In this document: positions 1 through 8,143 of the stretch, piece after piece
Position numbering within the stretch: the first letter of the stretch is position 1
Layout: every line of letters starts with the position of its first letter
DNA from: JAJYLM01 sp964547905
GTDB taxonomy: Bacteria; JAMCPX01
DNA length: 29,523 nucleotides
Assembly (NCBI GenBank): GCA_964547905.1
Contig: CAZJPN010000049.1
Location: 1-29,523 of the forward strand
Direction of reading: 5' to 3'
Program-made: the position numbers and the translations under genes
The notes under the pieces: generated by a model
The model's database searches: none
Told to the model about the DNA's origin: nothing
What the model saw: the letters and a program-made list of their open reading frames with translations, nothing else

Positions 1-536
1 TTATTGTGGAGCGGGGTATACACGATATCTATGGAACGGTTGTTTGCTATGCAGTCCGATATTGTTTTGAAATACTCATCAAGCAACTCTGTATTTATGG
101 CCACGGGCGTTTTTATAACCAGCGGGACAGTATCCGAAGGCAGCTTTCGTATGTTTGCTATATCTGCAACAAAATCCTGAAAGGATTTTTTGAAATACCC
201 TCCGAGGTTGGATGCGGTCTCTCCCGTTATAAGGAGCATCAGCAGTTCGTCGTCCGTTAGAAAAACCTTTTTTATCCGGTCACCATTGACAAATTTATAG
301 CCATTTTTGTCTTTATCGAATTCGACAGGATCTATCATATTTATAATCTCAATGTATCTGTAGATCGTGCGCTTCGAAGTTTCGCATCGCTCTGCAAGTG
401 AATCGACGGAAGGGAATTTGTTTTGGGCAATAAGCGTATACATGGTAAGAAGATTTATGACCTTGCCCGATATACCGGCAGGCTTACCCGCGCTCTTTTT
501 GAGTTTTGCAAATTTTAATGCGGTCTTATTGACCAT
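1..536 (-). CDS. HTH/WYL-type transcriptional regulator, C-terminal part beyond the window
   Basis: Reading the minus strand from an ATG at 536 gives 178 codons with no stop before the window edge, so the gene is cut at its 3' end. Residues about 24-65 form a helix-turn-helix of the DeoR/YafY type (recognition segment SLAERCETSKRTIYRYI). The segment around 164-173 (ANNRSIDIVYTPL) matches the start of a WYL ligand-sensing domain, most of which lies outside. A GAGGAA ribosome binding site sits five bases before the ATG and supports the start. WYL regulators commonly control DNA-damage, defence or catabolic genes. The gene lies downstream of, and on the same strand as, the thiolase unit but is separated by 257 bases and a hairpin, so it is probably a separate unit. 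Its target cannot be told from the sequence. Confidence 0.75.
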   Translation of the reverse strand, partial: MVNKTALKFAKLKKSAGKPAGISGKVINLLTMYTLIAQNKFPSVDSLAERCETSKRTIYRYIEIINMIDPVEFDKDKNGYKFVNGDRIKKVFLTDDELLMLLITGETASNLGGYFKKSFQDFVADIANIRKLPSDTVPLVIKTPVAINTELLDEYFKTISDCIANNRSIDIVYTPLHN

Positions 537-740
537 AAGAGTTCCTCAAAGCATAACACATTTCTGAATTAAAATCGTATTCCATGTGATGGCTCTTTTT
601 TTAGCTATCATAAGGCTGTGCCAACAGTATGTCAGTGTGATTTTTAGGCACCGGGTCACGGACAGCCGGATGGATCAGAACAATTTATGAGTTGCCACTA
701 CTGCTTTGTAAGTCAATTCTCTTTTGGGTCAGATTATGAA

Positions 741-769
741 GGGGCGTCCCGCCGCAGGCGGGACGCCCC
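741..769 (-). terminator. Strong GC hairpin downstream of the thiolase gene
   Basis: GGGGCGTCCCGCC and its exact reverse complement are separated by three bases, a perfect 13-bp stem. It lies 25 bases past the thiolase stop codon. On the minus strand it is followed by TTCATAATCT, a poor T-tract, so it may act as a stabilising 3' hairpin or a dispersed repeat rather than a classic intrinsic terminator. The remaining bases 537-740 hold nothing else I recognise. Confidence 0.5.
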
Positions 770-793
770 AATTCTACAATCGGCTTTTGTTGC

Positions 794-2005
794 TTACACG
801 CCTTCTTTGCCGACAATTGCTATACTGACAACGTTCATGAATGGAAATCCTCCAAGGTTATGTGTCAGGCCAAGTTTTGGCTCTTTGAGCTGCCGCTGAT
901 CCGCCCTTCCATGAAGCTGCAGATACATTTCATAAAGCATACGAAGCCCCGATGCTCCTATCGGATGTCCGAAACATTTCAAACCGCCGTCCACCTGTGT
1001 AGGAATACCTCCGCCTCTCAGGTCGAAAAATCCATCCAGTACATCTTTGGGCGCTCCGCCTCTGGGAGATATACCGAGGTCCTCATAGGTAATAAGCTCT
1101 GTGATAGAAAAACAATCATGCAGTTCCATCATGCTGAGCTCTTTCCTCGGGTCTTTGATACCTGCCTCTTTGTAGGCAACAGCACTCGCCTTTGTGGTGC
1201 TTACAAAGTAGGTGCTGTCCCATTCATTGAACTGCATCTCCTCTCCGTTGCTGAGTGCCAGCTGCAACGCCTTCACGGTAACAAGGTCCTTTTTACCGAG
1301 TTTTCTCGCAATCTCCGGTGTTGTAACAATGGCAGCAGCAGCCCCGTCGCTCACACCGCAGCAGTCATACAGCCCGAGCGGATGTGCTACCATGGGGGAG
1401 GATATGGCTTGGTCCTCGGTTATAGGCGCACGCAAGTGTGCTTTTGGATTCAGCGCGCCGTTCGCATGGCTTTTTACGGAAACGTGTGCAAGAACGCGTT
1501 TTAAATCATCGATAGAATACTTGTACTTGGCAGCGTATGCCGTTGCGAGCTGGGCAAAAGCACCGGGTGCTGTCAGATTCGGCATCCATAGCCAGTTCAA
1601 CGAGCCGCTGTTGGAACCCGAGTTCGGCAGACCTCCGTATCCGATATCCTTTAACTTCTCCACGCCAAGTGCAAGTGCAATGTCATAGGCACCTGAAGCA
1701 ACCGCGTAGACAGCTCCCCGGAAAGCCTCGGTTCCGCTTGCGCAGAAGTTTTCCACCCTTGTTGCGGGGATGTTCGGCAGTCTCAGTGTCATGGACAGCG
1801 GGAGTGCGCTTTTACCGATATGTATTTCTTCGAAACAATCACTCAGCCATGCGGCCTGGATCTGGTTCTTCTCTATACCGGCATCCGCAATGGCCTCTTC
1901 AAAAGCCTCCACCATAAGATCTTCAGCCCCGGCATCCCATCGCTCGCCGAACTTTGTACATCCCATTCCTATTATCGCTACTTTATCTTTAATGCCTGTT
2001 GACAT
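794..2005 (-). CDS. SCP-x-type thiolase (acetyl-CoA acetyltransferase family)
   Basis: A 403-residue thiolase of the SCP-x/archaeal type. The nucleophile is Cys88 in VENFCASGTEA, the motif ELHDCF carries the family's conserved His, and His347 lies in GHPIGASG. The usual C-terminal CxGGG cysteine motif is replaced by NLGGFP, as is normal for SCP-x-like members. AAAGGAG stands seven bases before the ATG. The gene follows the HMG-CoA-synthase-like/DUF35 gene by 17 bases and must be co-transcribed with it. In archaea a thiolase, an HMG-CoA synthase and a DUF35 protein form one complex that passes acetoacetyl-CoA between active sites, and the same three folds are here in two genes. The substrate is unknown: acetoacetyl-CoA, or a branched or aryl 3-oxoacyl-CoA, are equally possible. 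Confidence 0.85.
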   Translation of the reverse strand: MSTGIKDKVAIIGMGCTKFGERWDAGAEDLMVEAFEEAIADAGIEKNQIQAAWLSDCFEEIHIGKSALPLSMTLRLPNIPATRVENFCASGTEAFRGAVYAVASGAYDIALALGVEKLKDIGYGGLPNSGSNSGSLNWLWMPNLTAPGAFAQLATAYAAKYKYSIDDLKRVLAHVSVKSHANGALNPKAHLRAPITEDQAISSPMVAHPLGLYDCCGVSDGAAAAIVTTPEIARKLGKKDLVTVKALQLALSNGEEMQFNEWDSTYFVSTTKASAVAYKEAGIKDPRKELSMMELHDCFSITELITYEDLGISPRGGAPKDVLDGFFDLRGGGIPTQVDGGLKCFGHPIGASGLRMLYEMYLQLHGRADQRQLKEPKLGLTHNLGGFPFMNVVSIAIVGKEGV

Positions 2006-2022
2006 GTTTTTTCTCCTTTAAA

Positions 2023-3468
2023 CTATTTTAGGGTTGCTTTCCAGAAATAACCCGTAAAACCGCGCTCTTTATCATAGTACTTCTTCCTGAAGGACATCTT
2101 CATTGTCTGGCCGACCTGAATGTTCTCGAGATCGCAGTCCGTAAAATCAAGCAGCGTTCTTCCGCCGCCGTCAAATTGCACCATACCATATATAACTGGA
2201 GGCTCTGCAGCCACTGCAAGGTAGTCCCCTGTAAAGGACATGACCTTTGCCTCCTTATCCGAAAACTCATAATCCTCCTGCGTATGGAACGCATTGCACT
2301 TTGGATTTACACAGACGTTTGTTTTCGGGTATTGCACGGTACCGCATTTTTTACATTTTCCGCCTACGAAGCCGAGTATCATTTTCCTGTTGCGCCACAG
2401 TGTTGTCAGTGCGGTTTGCATTGCAGCTTCCGCCCGTATACCGGTTTCAGCATTGATAAGTTCATTGAACTTCAAAAACTTTGCGTAACTCGCCTCTTCT
2501 TTTCTGTTTGCAAGCGAGCCTTTAATGCCTATTCTTGGAGTCAACTTTTTTATATTCTCCGTTACTTCAAACAGGAGTGCGTCACTGCCCTGTCCAAAGC
2601 TTGCAACAACGATTTTGTCTCCGGGTTTTGACTGTTCAATGGCGGCAGTAAGCATTAGAAGTGGATGTGCTGAACCTGTTTCACCGGTAACCTCATGCAT
2701 ATTATCGATAATCTGCTCCTTTGAGGCGCCTATCTTTTTGGCTATGCCCTTATGTTCTCTTGAGATAAAACATGGATAAACAACCTTTGAAATATCCTTG
2801 ATCGACAGCCCGTACTTCTTAAAAAGCCCGTTTATCGATTGCGGGATGATCTTTGCGTAACCTTCATCCCTGATCCACCTTTCTTCCCATGTATAATCGA
2901 ATACCTGCGATTCACCTCTATAGTGGTCTACAAAATCAATGGACAGGGAGAACGAACCCTTGTACTCTGCTATAACATTGTCGCCGCCCAGAAGGAGGGA
3001 TGCCGAACCATCTCCGAACCACATCTCATAAAAACTTGCGGATTTTGTTTTCCTGTGGTCCGAAGCAACTACAAGAACATTCTTTTTTTCACCGCTCTTT
3101 AAAGATTCCATTGCGGAAATCAACGCTGTGGTTGAGGATTTTAAAGAAGATGTGAAATCCGCAGTAACGATATCCTCTCTTAGATTGAGTGCTGCTGCAA
3201 CAATGCCAGCATTTTGGCGGTCTGCAAATGACGGGGTTGTTGTCGCAAGCAGCACGCTGTCGATCTTCGATTTGTCAAATCCCGAGATGCAGTCTCTGGC
3301 CGATGCAACTGCCATTGTAAGACTGTCCTCGTCCCAATTGCACATAGAGCGCTCTCCATTGGCAACCATCATCAACGCCGGTATATACCATCCCATCTCT
3401 TGAATCACCGACATTCTGTTCAACCTGCGTCTGGGTATGTAATCGCCGTAAGATACTATACCAACCAT
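2023..3468 (-). CDS. HMG-CoA-synthase-like protein fused to a C-terminal DUF35 (zinc ribbon/OB-fold) domain
   Basis: A 481-residue fusion. Residues 1-305 follow the thiolase-fold HMG-CoA synthase/KAS III pattern (FGDGSASLLLGG at 151-162, ASFGQGSDALLF near 289-300). Residues about 340-481 are a DUF35 domain with a zinc ribbon (Cys372, Cys375, Cys386, Cys391) followed by the OB-fold. By my hand alignment to archaeal HMG-CoA synthases, the catalytic Cys is Ser107 (DFTSSLKSST), the His is Pro232 and the Asn is Glu263 (VTGETGS). No cysteine at all occurs between residues 60 and 233. The fold is therefore clear but ordinary synthase chemistry is unlikely; it may be a scaffold or acyl-CoA carrier for the adjacent thiolase. 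An AAGGAG site precedes the ATG. The unit is divergent from citrate synthase. Confidence 0.8.
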   Translation of the reverse strand: MVGIVSYGDYIPRRRLNRMSVIQEMGWYIPALMMVANGERSMCNWDEDSLTMAVASARDCISGFDKSKIDSVLLATTTPSFADRQNAGIVAAALNLREDIVTADFTSSLKSSTTALISAMESLKSGEKKNVLVVASDHRKTKSASFYEMWFGDGSASLLLGGDNVIAEYKGSFSLSIDFVDHYRGESQVFDYTWEERWIRDEGYAKIIPQSINGLFKKYGLSIKDISKVVYPCFISREHKGIAKKIGASKEQIIDNMHEVTGETGSAHPLLMLTAAIEQSKPGDKIVVASFGQGSDALLFEVTENIKKLTPRIGIKGSLANRKEEASYAKFLKFNELINAETGIRAEAAMQTALTTLWRNRKMILGFVGGKCKKCGTVQYPKTNVCVNPKCNAFHTQEDYEFSDKEAKVMSFTGDYLAVAAEPPVIYGMVQFDGGGRTLLDFTDCDLENIQVGQTMKMSFRKKYYDKERGFTGYFWKATLK

Positions 3469-3519
3469 CGTCTGTCTCCTTTTTATTAAGTACTTTGCAA
3501 ATTTTTTTGCATTTTATAT

Positions 3520-3548
3520 ATTGAAGCGTTGTTTGATTAGAATGTCAA
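3520..3548 (-). promoter_or_regulatory. Possible promoter for the HMGS-like/thiolase unit
   Basis: On the minus strand TTGACA (3548-3543) is followed after 17 bases by TTCAAT (3525-3520), a perfect -35 with a 4/6 -10, about 50 bases upstream of the start codon. A TATATAAAA stretch next to it offers other -10 choices. Weak call. Confidence 0.35.
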
Positions 3549-3586
3549 ACATTTAAAAAAATTTTGTGCTTCAAAAATGGTATTAG

Positions 3587-3614
3587 TTGACATTGAAATA
3601 TATGGATGTATATT
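3587..3614 (+). promoter_or_regulatory. Sigma-70-type promoter of citrate synthase
   Basis: TTGACA at 3587-3592, a 16-base spacer and TATATT at 3609-3614, ending about 31 bases before the citrate synthase ATG. The -35 is a full consensus match. Confidence 0.55.
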
Positions 3615-3623
3615 GTATACAAT
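3612..3623 (+). promoter_or_regulatory. Candidate operator: perfect palindrome ATTGTATACAAT
   Basis: A 12-base perfect palindrome overlaps the end of the -10 and the expected transcription start of citrate synthase. Its TTGTATACAA core has the shape of GntR-like operator half sites. A repressor bound here would block initiation. No regulator gene is adjacent, so the binding protein is unknown. Confidence 0.35.
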
Positions 3624-3645
3624 AAAAATTGAAAGGAGAAAACAT

Positions 3646-4956
3646 ATGAGTAAACTCAAGGATAAATTAGCAAAGTTGATTCCATCATGGAGAGAAGACG
3701 TAACCAAACTTACAAAAGAACACGGAAAGGTAAAGTTCGATGAGGTTATTATAGATCAGGTTACCGGAGGTATGAGGGATATTAAATCGATGGTCTGTGA
3801 AACATCTTATCTTGATCCACAGGAAGGTATTCGTTTTCGCAATTATACAATACCCGAGGTACGTGAAAAACTGCCGAAACCGGATGCCAGCAGCGAAGCC
3901 TATCCTACAGGCCTGTGGTATCTACTGTTAACAGGTGATATACCAACAAAAGATGATGTCATGGATATAGAGAATGAATTCAAAGCAAGGGCAACAGTAC
4001 CGCAGTACGTTTTCGACGTTATCAGGGCAATGCCTGTCGATACCCATCCAATGACTCAGTTTTCAACTGCAGTACTGGTTCTGCAGAGAGAATCTCTTTT
4101 TGCAACAAGATACAGTAAGGGTATGAAAAAAACAGAGTACTGGGATCCCATGCTTGAAGACTCAATGAATCTGCTGGCAAAGCTGCCTGCAATAGCTGCC
4201 TACATATATAGACATACCTACAAGGATGATACTTTTATAAAAGCTGATCCTTCTCTGGACTGGGGGGCGAACTTTGCTCACATGATGGGTGTTGATAATC
4301 CGGAGTACAAAAACCTTATGAGATTATATCTGATACTCCACAGCGATCACGAGAGCGGCAATGTCAGTGCACATACAGGCCACTTAATTGCAACAGCCCT
4401 TTCTGATATCTATTATTCAATATCCGGAGCAATGGATGGCCTTGCAGGCCCGCTCCACGGACTTGCAAATCAGGAATGTCTGAAATGGATTGTAGATCTT
4501 ATGAAGCTTTACAATGGAGTACCTACAAAAGAGCAGATTGAGAAATTCGCAAACGACACGCTCAGCAGCGGCAAGGTCATTCCTGGATATGGTCATGCAG
4601 TATTAAGAAAAACAGATCCGAGATACACGGCTCAGCGTGAGTTTGCTCTAAAATATTTACCCGAGGACCCCATATTCAAGACCGTGAGCAATGTGTTTGA
4701 AGTAGTTCCAAACGTATTATTAAAAGCCGGTAAAGCAAAGAATCCATGGCCAAACGTAGATGCACACTCAGGTGCTTTACAGCAGCATTACGGAGTAACA
4801 GAAGAAGATTTCTATACAGTGCTTTTCGGTGTTTCCAGAGCAATGGGCATCACAGCCCAGATCGTATGGGACAGGGCAGTAGGTGCACCGCTCGAAAGGC
4901 CGAAATCCGTCACCGTTCAGATGCTCAAAGACGCGGCAGCGGCAGCAAGCAAATAA
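3646..4956 (+). CDS. gltA: Citrate synthase, eukaryotic (mitochondrial) type
   Basis: A 436-residue citrate synthase that condenses acetyl-CoA with oxaloacetate. It belongs to the long mitochondrial-like class also known from Geobacter, not to the usual hexameric bacterial GltA. Catalytic residues are visible as His271 (GPLHGLANQE), His317 (GYGHAVLR) and Asp372 (NVDAHSG); HSDHESGN lies at 232-239. The reading frame is open upstream to 3577, but the ATG at 3646 has AAAGGAGA seven bases before it and lies just after a good promoter, so it is the start. It is a single-gene unit closed by a strong terminator and divergent from the thiolase unit, with which it may share control because both act on acetyl-CoA. 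Confidence 0.95.
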   Translation: MSKLKDKLAKLIPSWREDVTKLTKEHGKVKFDEVIIDQVTGGMRDIKSMVCETSYLDPQEGIRFRNYTIPEVREKLPKPDASSEAYPTGLWYLLLTGDIPTKDDVMDIENEFKARATVPQYVFDVIRAMPVDTHPMTQFSTAVLVLQRESLFATRYSKGMKKTEYWDPMLEDSMNLLAKLPAIAAYIYRHTYKDDTFIKADPSLDWGANFAHMMGVDNPEYKNLMRLYLILHSDHESGNVSAHTGHLIATALSDIYYSISGAMDGLAGPLHGLANQECLKWIVDLMKLYNGVPTKEQIEKFANDTLSSGKVIPGYGHAVLRKTDPRYTAQREFALKYLPEDPIFKTVSNVFEVVPNVLLKAGKAKNPWPNVDAHSGALQQHYGVTEEDFYTVLFGVSRAMGITAQIVWDRAVGAPLERPKSVTVQMLKDAAAAASK

Positions 4957-4971
4957 AACAATTTAATCTTA

Positions 4972-5003
4972 AAAAAGGGCAGCCCTCTGAGGCTGCCCTT
5001 TTT
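4972..5003 (+). terminator. Intrinsic terminator after citrate synthase
   Basis: AAAAAGGGCAGCC, a six-base loop, then GGCTGCCCTTTTT: a 13-bp stem whose 3' arm ends in a T run. The A run on the 5' side makes it possibly bidirectional. Confidence 0.9.
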
Positions 5004-5030
5004 ATCAGACTGTGTCACAATCACCTTTTT

Positions 5031-5204
5031 TGTCACCCTGATTTAATTTCAGGGTCTCATAATCTCTTGATTTTATTAGATGCTGAAACGGGCCTGCCCT
5101 GATGAATATCAGGGTTCAGCATGACATTTTACCTATTATGACACAGGCTCTATAGCATGGTGGTTATGACGAAGCAATCTACAGGTATACAGAGGGATTG
5201 CTTC
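5031..5204. repeat. Cluster of REP-like hairpins between citrate synthase and rtcB
   Basis: Three inverted repeats fill this gene-free stretch (4957-5267). ACCCTGA/TCAGGGT occupies 5035-5055. A nested hairpin at 5081-5121 has outer arms TGCTGAA/TTCAGCA and inner arms CCCTGAT/ATCAGGG. GAAGCAATC/GATTGCTTC lies at 5171-5204. The flanks carry phrases often seen in dispersed bacterial repeats (TTCAGCATGACA; TTCGCAATGACG). No protein is encoded here. Confidence 0.55.
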
Positions 5205-5267
5205 ATCCGTCAGAGGCGGATTCGCAATGACGCAGGTATGGACAAGTTTTGCAAATGCATTTTCGGG

Positions 5268-6746
5268 TTAACCTTTAATCACGCCCAGTGGGCGTAGTTT
5301 TGCAACCTTCCTTGCAAGCCCGGCACCTTCCACGATATCAACCACATTCGCCACATCCTTATAAGCCTCGGGTATCTCCTCATTGATCGTAGCCATTGTT
5401 GCGCCCCTTACAATAATGCCCTTTTCTCTAAGTTCTTTTAATACCTGCCTGCCCTTCGAAGAACGTACTGCCTGTCCCCTGCTCATAAGCCTGCCTGCAC
5501 CGTGACACACGGTACCAAAGGTTTCTTTTATGGTTCGTTCTGTTCCTACGAGAACATAAGAATATCTGCCCATATCTCCGGGGATAAGCACCGGCTGTCC
5601 AGTTTTTATGTATGCCACGGGTATTCCGGTATGTCCGGCTGGGAATGCGCGGGTTGCCCCCTTCCTATGAACAATAACCATTCTTTGCTTACCGTTGATC
5701 GTATATATTTCTTCTTTGGCGATATTATGGGCAACATCATAAACTATATGCATGCCGAGCTTATCTGCCTTTTCACCAATGATCTGCTCAAACGATTCCC
5801 TGACCCAATGGGTGATCAATTGCCTGTTTGCAAATGCAAAATTCGCCGCTGCGTTCATTGCACTAAAGTACTGCTGGCCTTCCTTTGATTGAAAATATGC
5901 CCAAACAAGCTGCCTGTCCGGTAAGACGATTTTTTGTTTGTATGCATAGCTTTGCAGTGTTTTTATGTAATCATCGCATATCTGATAGCCGAAACCTCGT
6001 GAGCCTGTATGAATAAGCACGGATATATTGTTTTTGATGAGGCCAAAAACATTTGCTACGATTTGATCGTAGATCTCTTCTACAAACCCAATTTCTACGA
6101 AATGGTTTCCAGAGCCAAGCGTTCCAAGCTGATCGTGCCCGCGTTCCCTTGCCCGCTGGCTTACATTATCGGGGTTTGCACCGGATATTGTGCCATTTTC
6201 TTCAATGCGATGTATATCTTCAGGAAAGCCGTATCCTTTTGAAATGATCTCTTTAACCCCGTTGAAAGCTATACTGTCGAGATCCGTCTTTGAAAACCGT
6301 ATGTCTTTTCTGTGAGAGCCAACGCCGGATGGGATATTTTCAAATAAGCTGTTAACAAGCCTTTCTATTATCGAGTCTTTTGTCTTGAATTTTGAATCTT
6401 GAGTCTTGAAGATTGAATTTTTCGGTATATCCGTTCTTATCAGCCTTACGCCGCAGTTGATGTCGTAACCAACACCACCCGGAGAAATAATACCATCCGT
6501 ACTGTCAAAGGCAGCAACTCCGCCAATGGGGAAGCCATAACCTGCGTGTATATCGGGCATTGCAATGGATGCATTTATAATACCCGGAAGCATGGCGACA
6601 TTACAAACCTGCCTTAAAGACTCGTCGTGCAACAGGGTAGAGATCATTTTCTCGTCGGCATACACAATACCAGGTGCGTTCATACCAGGTTCCTGCTGTA
6701 TCTGCCATTTGAATTCGTCTATCTTTTTCAGTTTAATGTCACCCAT
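5268..6746 (-). CDS. rtcB: RNA-splicing ligase RtcB (3'-phosphate/5'-OH RNA ligase)
   Basis: A 492-residue RtcB, which joins RNA 2',3'-cyclic phosphate or 3'-phosphate ends to 5'-hydroxyls using GTP and Mn2+. The N-terminus resembles archaeal RtcB. Metal ligands and active site are Cys98 (YDINCGVRL), His214 (SGNHFVEIG), His246 (IHTGSRG) and His340 (DVAHNIAKEE); His415 in VCHGAGR is the guanylylated residue. The ATG at 6746 matches the family N-terminus; a TTG at 6764 is in frame but less likely, and neither has a good ribosome binding site. It lies 29 bases after the archease gene, its known activating partner. About eleven extra residues near 113-124 (FKTQDSKFKTKD) come from a short DNA repeat and are absent from Pyrococcus RtcB. 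Confidence 0.95.
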   Translation of the reverse strand: MGDIKLKKIDEFKWQIQQEPGMNAPGIVYADEKMISTLLHDESLRQVCNVAMLPGIINASIAMPDIHAGYGFPIGGVAAFDSTDGIISPGGVGYDINCGVRLIRTDIPKNSIFKTQDSKFKTKDSIIERLVNSLFENIPSGVGSHRKDIRFSKTDLDSIAFNGVKEIISKGYGFPEDIHRIEENGTISGANPDNVSQRARERGHDQLGTLGSGNHFVEIGFVEEIYDQIVANVFGLIKNNISVLIHTGSRGFGYQICDDYIKTLQSYAYKQKIVLPDRQLVWAYFQSKEGQQYFSAMNAAANFAFANRQLITHWVRESFEQIIGEKADKLGMHIVYDVAHNIAKEEIYTINGKQRMVIVHRKGATRAFPAGHTGIPVAYIKTGQPVLIPGDMGRYSYVLVGTERTIKETFGTVCHGAGRLMSRGQAVRSSKGRQVLKELREKGIIVRGATMATINEEIPEAYKDVANVVDIVEGAGLARKVAKLRPLGVIKG

Positions 6747-6775
6747 ATTGATACCGCAAACCAAAAATTACAATC

Positions 6776-7246
6776 TCATATATCAACCACAAACCGCACG
6801 ATATATTTACCACGAGTTTTTTCTATATGAATATCGTGATACGTAACAGCTTTGATTTCTCTTTTTGGGGTATGCTCTTTTGGGTTAAACCTATTAAAGG
6901 CTACCTTTGCCTTAAGCTTTGTATTGCTCAATGCAGTGATCTTACTGCCGGTATATATCAATCCATGCAAATAAAATTGATACAGAATTTCCTGCAACCA
7001 GTAAACAAAGAGCAGGTCTTTATCGGATGCTGCAACAACCATATCTTTCATTATCCCCGGGCCCTTTTTACCGATACTTACCATCTGCTCTGTTACGGCT
7101 GATGCGGATCTATCAAACAATTGTTTGAGCGTGGTTGCGCTCAACTCAATGCATATATCAGCTGTATGCGGTATAAGTTTATATTCAACCCGTTTTATAC
7201 GTCTCTGCATGGCAAGAATATATGTATTTTTTCCCATATTATACAT
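6776..7246 (-). CDS. Archease, activator of RtcB
   Basis: A small acidic protein of the archease family, which speeds RtcB guanylylation and turnover. Diagnostic are HTADICIE near the N-terminus, the central KDLLFVYWLQEILYQF segment and the C-terminal end RFVVDI, whose Asp is a conserved metal ligand. The longest frame gives 156 residues, but the first dozen (MYNMGKNTYILA) are not family-like. A start at the Met of MQRRIKRVEYKL (7210) would fit homologs better, and a TATAAT on this strand just inside the long form also favours the shorter one. No ribosome binding site decides it. The gene precedes rtcB on the same strand. Confidence 0.88.
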   Translation of the reverse strand: MYNMGKNTYILAMQRRIKRVEYKLIPHTADICIELSATTLKQLFDRSASAVTEQMVSIGKKGPGIMKDMVVAASDKDLLFVYWLQEILYQFYLHGLIYTGSKITALSNTKLKAKVAFNRFNPKEHTPKREIKAVTYHDIHIEKTRGKYIVRFVVDI

Positions 7247-7351
7247 TAGTGCTACTGTTGCAGCATTTTTTATAGATGCCCGGTTATCTTCCGATTATAT
7301 AGGCTGCCGTCTTTTTTACGTTGCCTACATTCTTTTAGCTTATTTCTGATT

Positions 7352-8143
7352 TTGTGTCTATTATATCTCTTGATAATTCGCATTTTTGATCCTATTCCTG
7401 AATCAGATATGACGGATGTAATGCTTATACATGGCCTTTCAGGCAGCACGGCAGATATGCAATGCATAGCTGATAAAATGGTTGGTGCAGGATACAGGGT
7501 TTTAAATGTCTCTTTGCCGGGGCATGGGACAAAACCTGAAGCGCTGCTTTCAATCAAAATGCAGGACTGGATTGATGAAGTAGAGTCGCAGATCAATACC
7601 TGCGCACAGGATGTTTTTATAGTGGGTCAGTCAATGGGCGCACTGCTTTCGCTACATTGTGCGGAAAAGTACCCTGATAAGATAAAGGGTATTGCCCTGT
7701 TGTCACCCGCCATAAGGCTTTACGGGGGATTAAACCGATTATTTATGTCCTTACTTTACGTATATTCCATGGTTTTACCCATACCTGATATTTATTATAC
7801 AAAGGTAAACGGGGCCGATATTGCTGATCCCGAAGAAAAAAAGAACTATGGGGCGTACAATAAAATACCCTTGAAAACGCTGGTGGAGTTTGAGCACTTA
7901 AGGAGGCTGGTATTGAATAAGCTTGATATGGTCGTGGTACCTGTACTTATGGTGTATTCAATAAACGATCATACCATAGCAAATGATGCTGTAGAAAGAA
8001 TTGACAGAAAAATTAGGTCTACTATAAAGAATACAGTGGTACTTAACAAATCCTTTCATGTTATATCTGTAGATATGGATAAGGAATTGGTGGTTAGTAC
8101 TATATTTGAATTCCAAAGATTTATTGAAACGGGGGATACATGA
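7352..8143 (+). CDS. Alpha/beta-hydrolase, carboxylesterase/monoacylglycerol lipase-like
   Basis: A single-domain alpha/beta hydrolase close to Est30-type carboxylesterases. The oxyanion loop is LIHGLSGSTADM, the nucleophile elbow is GQSMG, the acid is in YSINDHT and the His in SFHVIS, so the triad is complete. It probably cleaves short to medium acyl esters. The frame opens with TTG at 7352; another TTG at 7370 and the first ATG at 7409 are alternatives. The ATG would leave almost nothing before the first beta-strand, so a TTG start is plausible, but none has a clear ribosome binding site. Its stop overlaps the next start (ATGA), so it is translationally coupled to the stress protein and heads the glycolytic cluster. 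Confidence 0.8.
   Translation: MCLLYLLIIRIFDPIPESDMTDVMLIHGLSGSTADMQCIADKMVGAGYRVLNVSLPGHGTKPEALLSIKMQDWIDEVESQINTCAQDVFIVGQSMGALLSLHCAEKYPDKIKGIALLSPAIRLYGGLNRLFMSLLYVYSMVLPIPDIYYTKVNGADIADPEEKKNYGAYNKIPLKTLVEFEHLRRLVLNKLDMVVVPVLMVYSINDHTIANDAVERIDRKIRSTIKNTVVLNKSFHVISVDMDKELVVSTIFEFQRFIETGDT

Noticed and set aside
860..1504. Long plus-strand open frame of 214 codons opposite the thiolase gene
   Set aside because: It is antisense to a well-conserved thiolase with a ribosome binding site and has no family-like motifs; other plus-strand frames in 1212-2021 are of the same kind.
2176..2631. Plus-strand frame of 151 codons opposite the HMGS-like gene
   Set aside because: Antisense shadow; no ribosome binding site or recognisable motif, whereas the minus strand has clear domains.
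3577..3645. Upstream extension of citrate synthase by 23 codons
   Set aside because: It would place the promoter inside the coding region, and the ATG at 3646 has a proper ribosome binding site.
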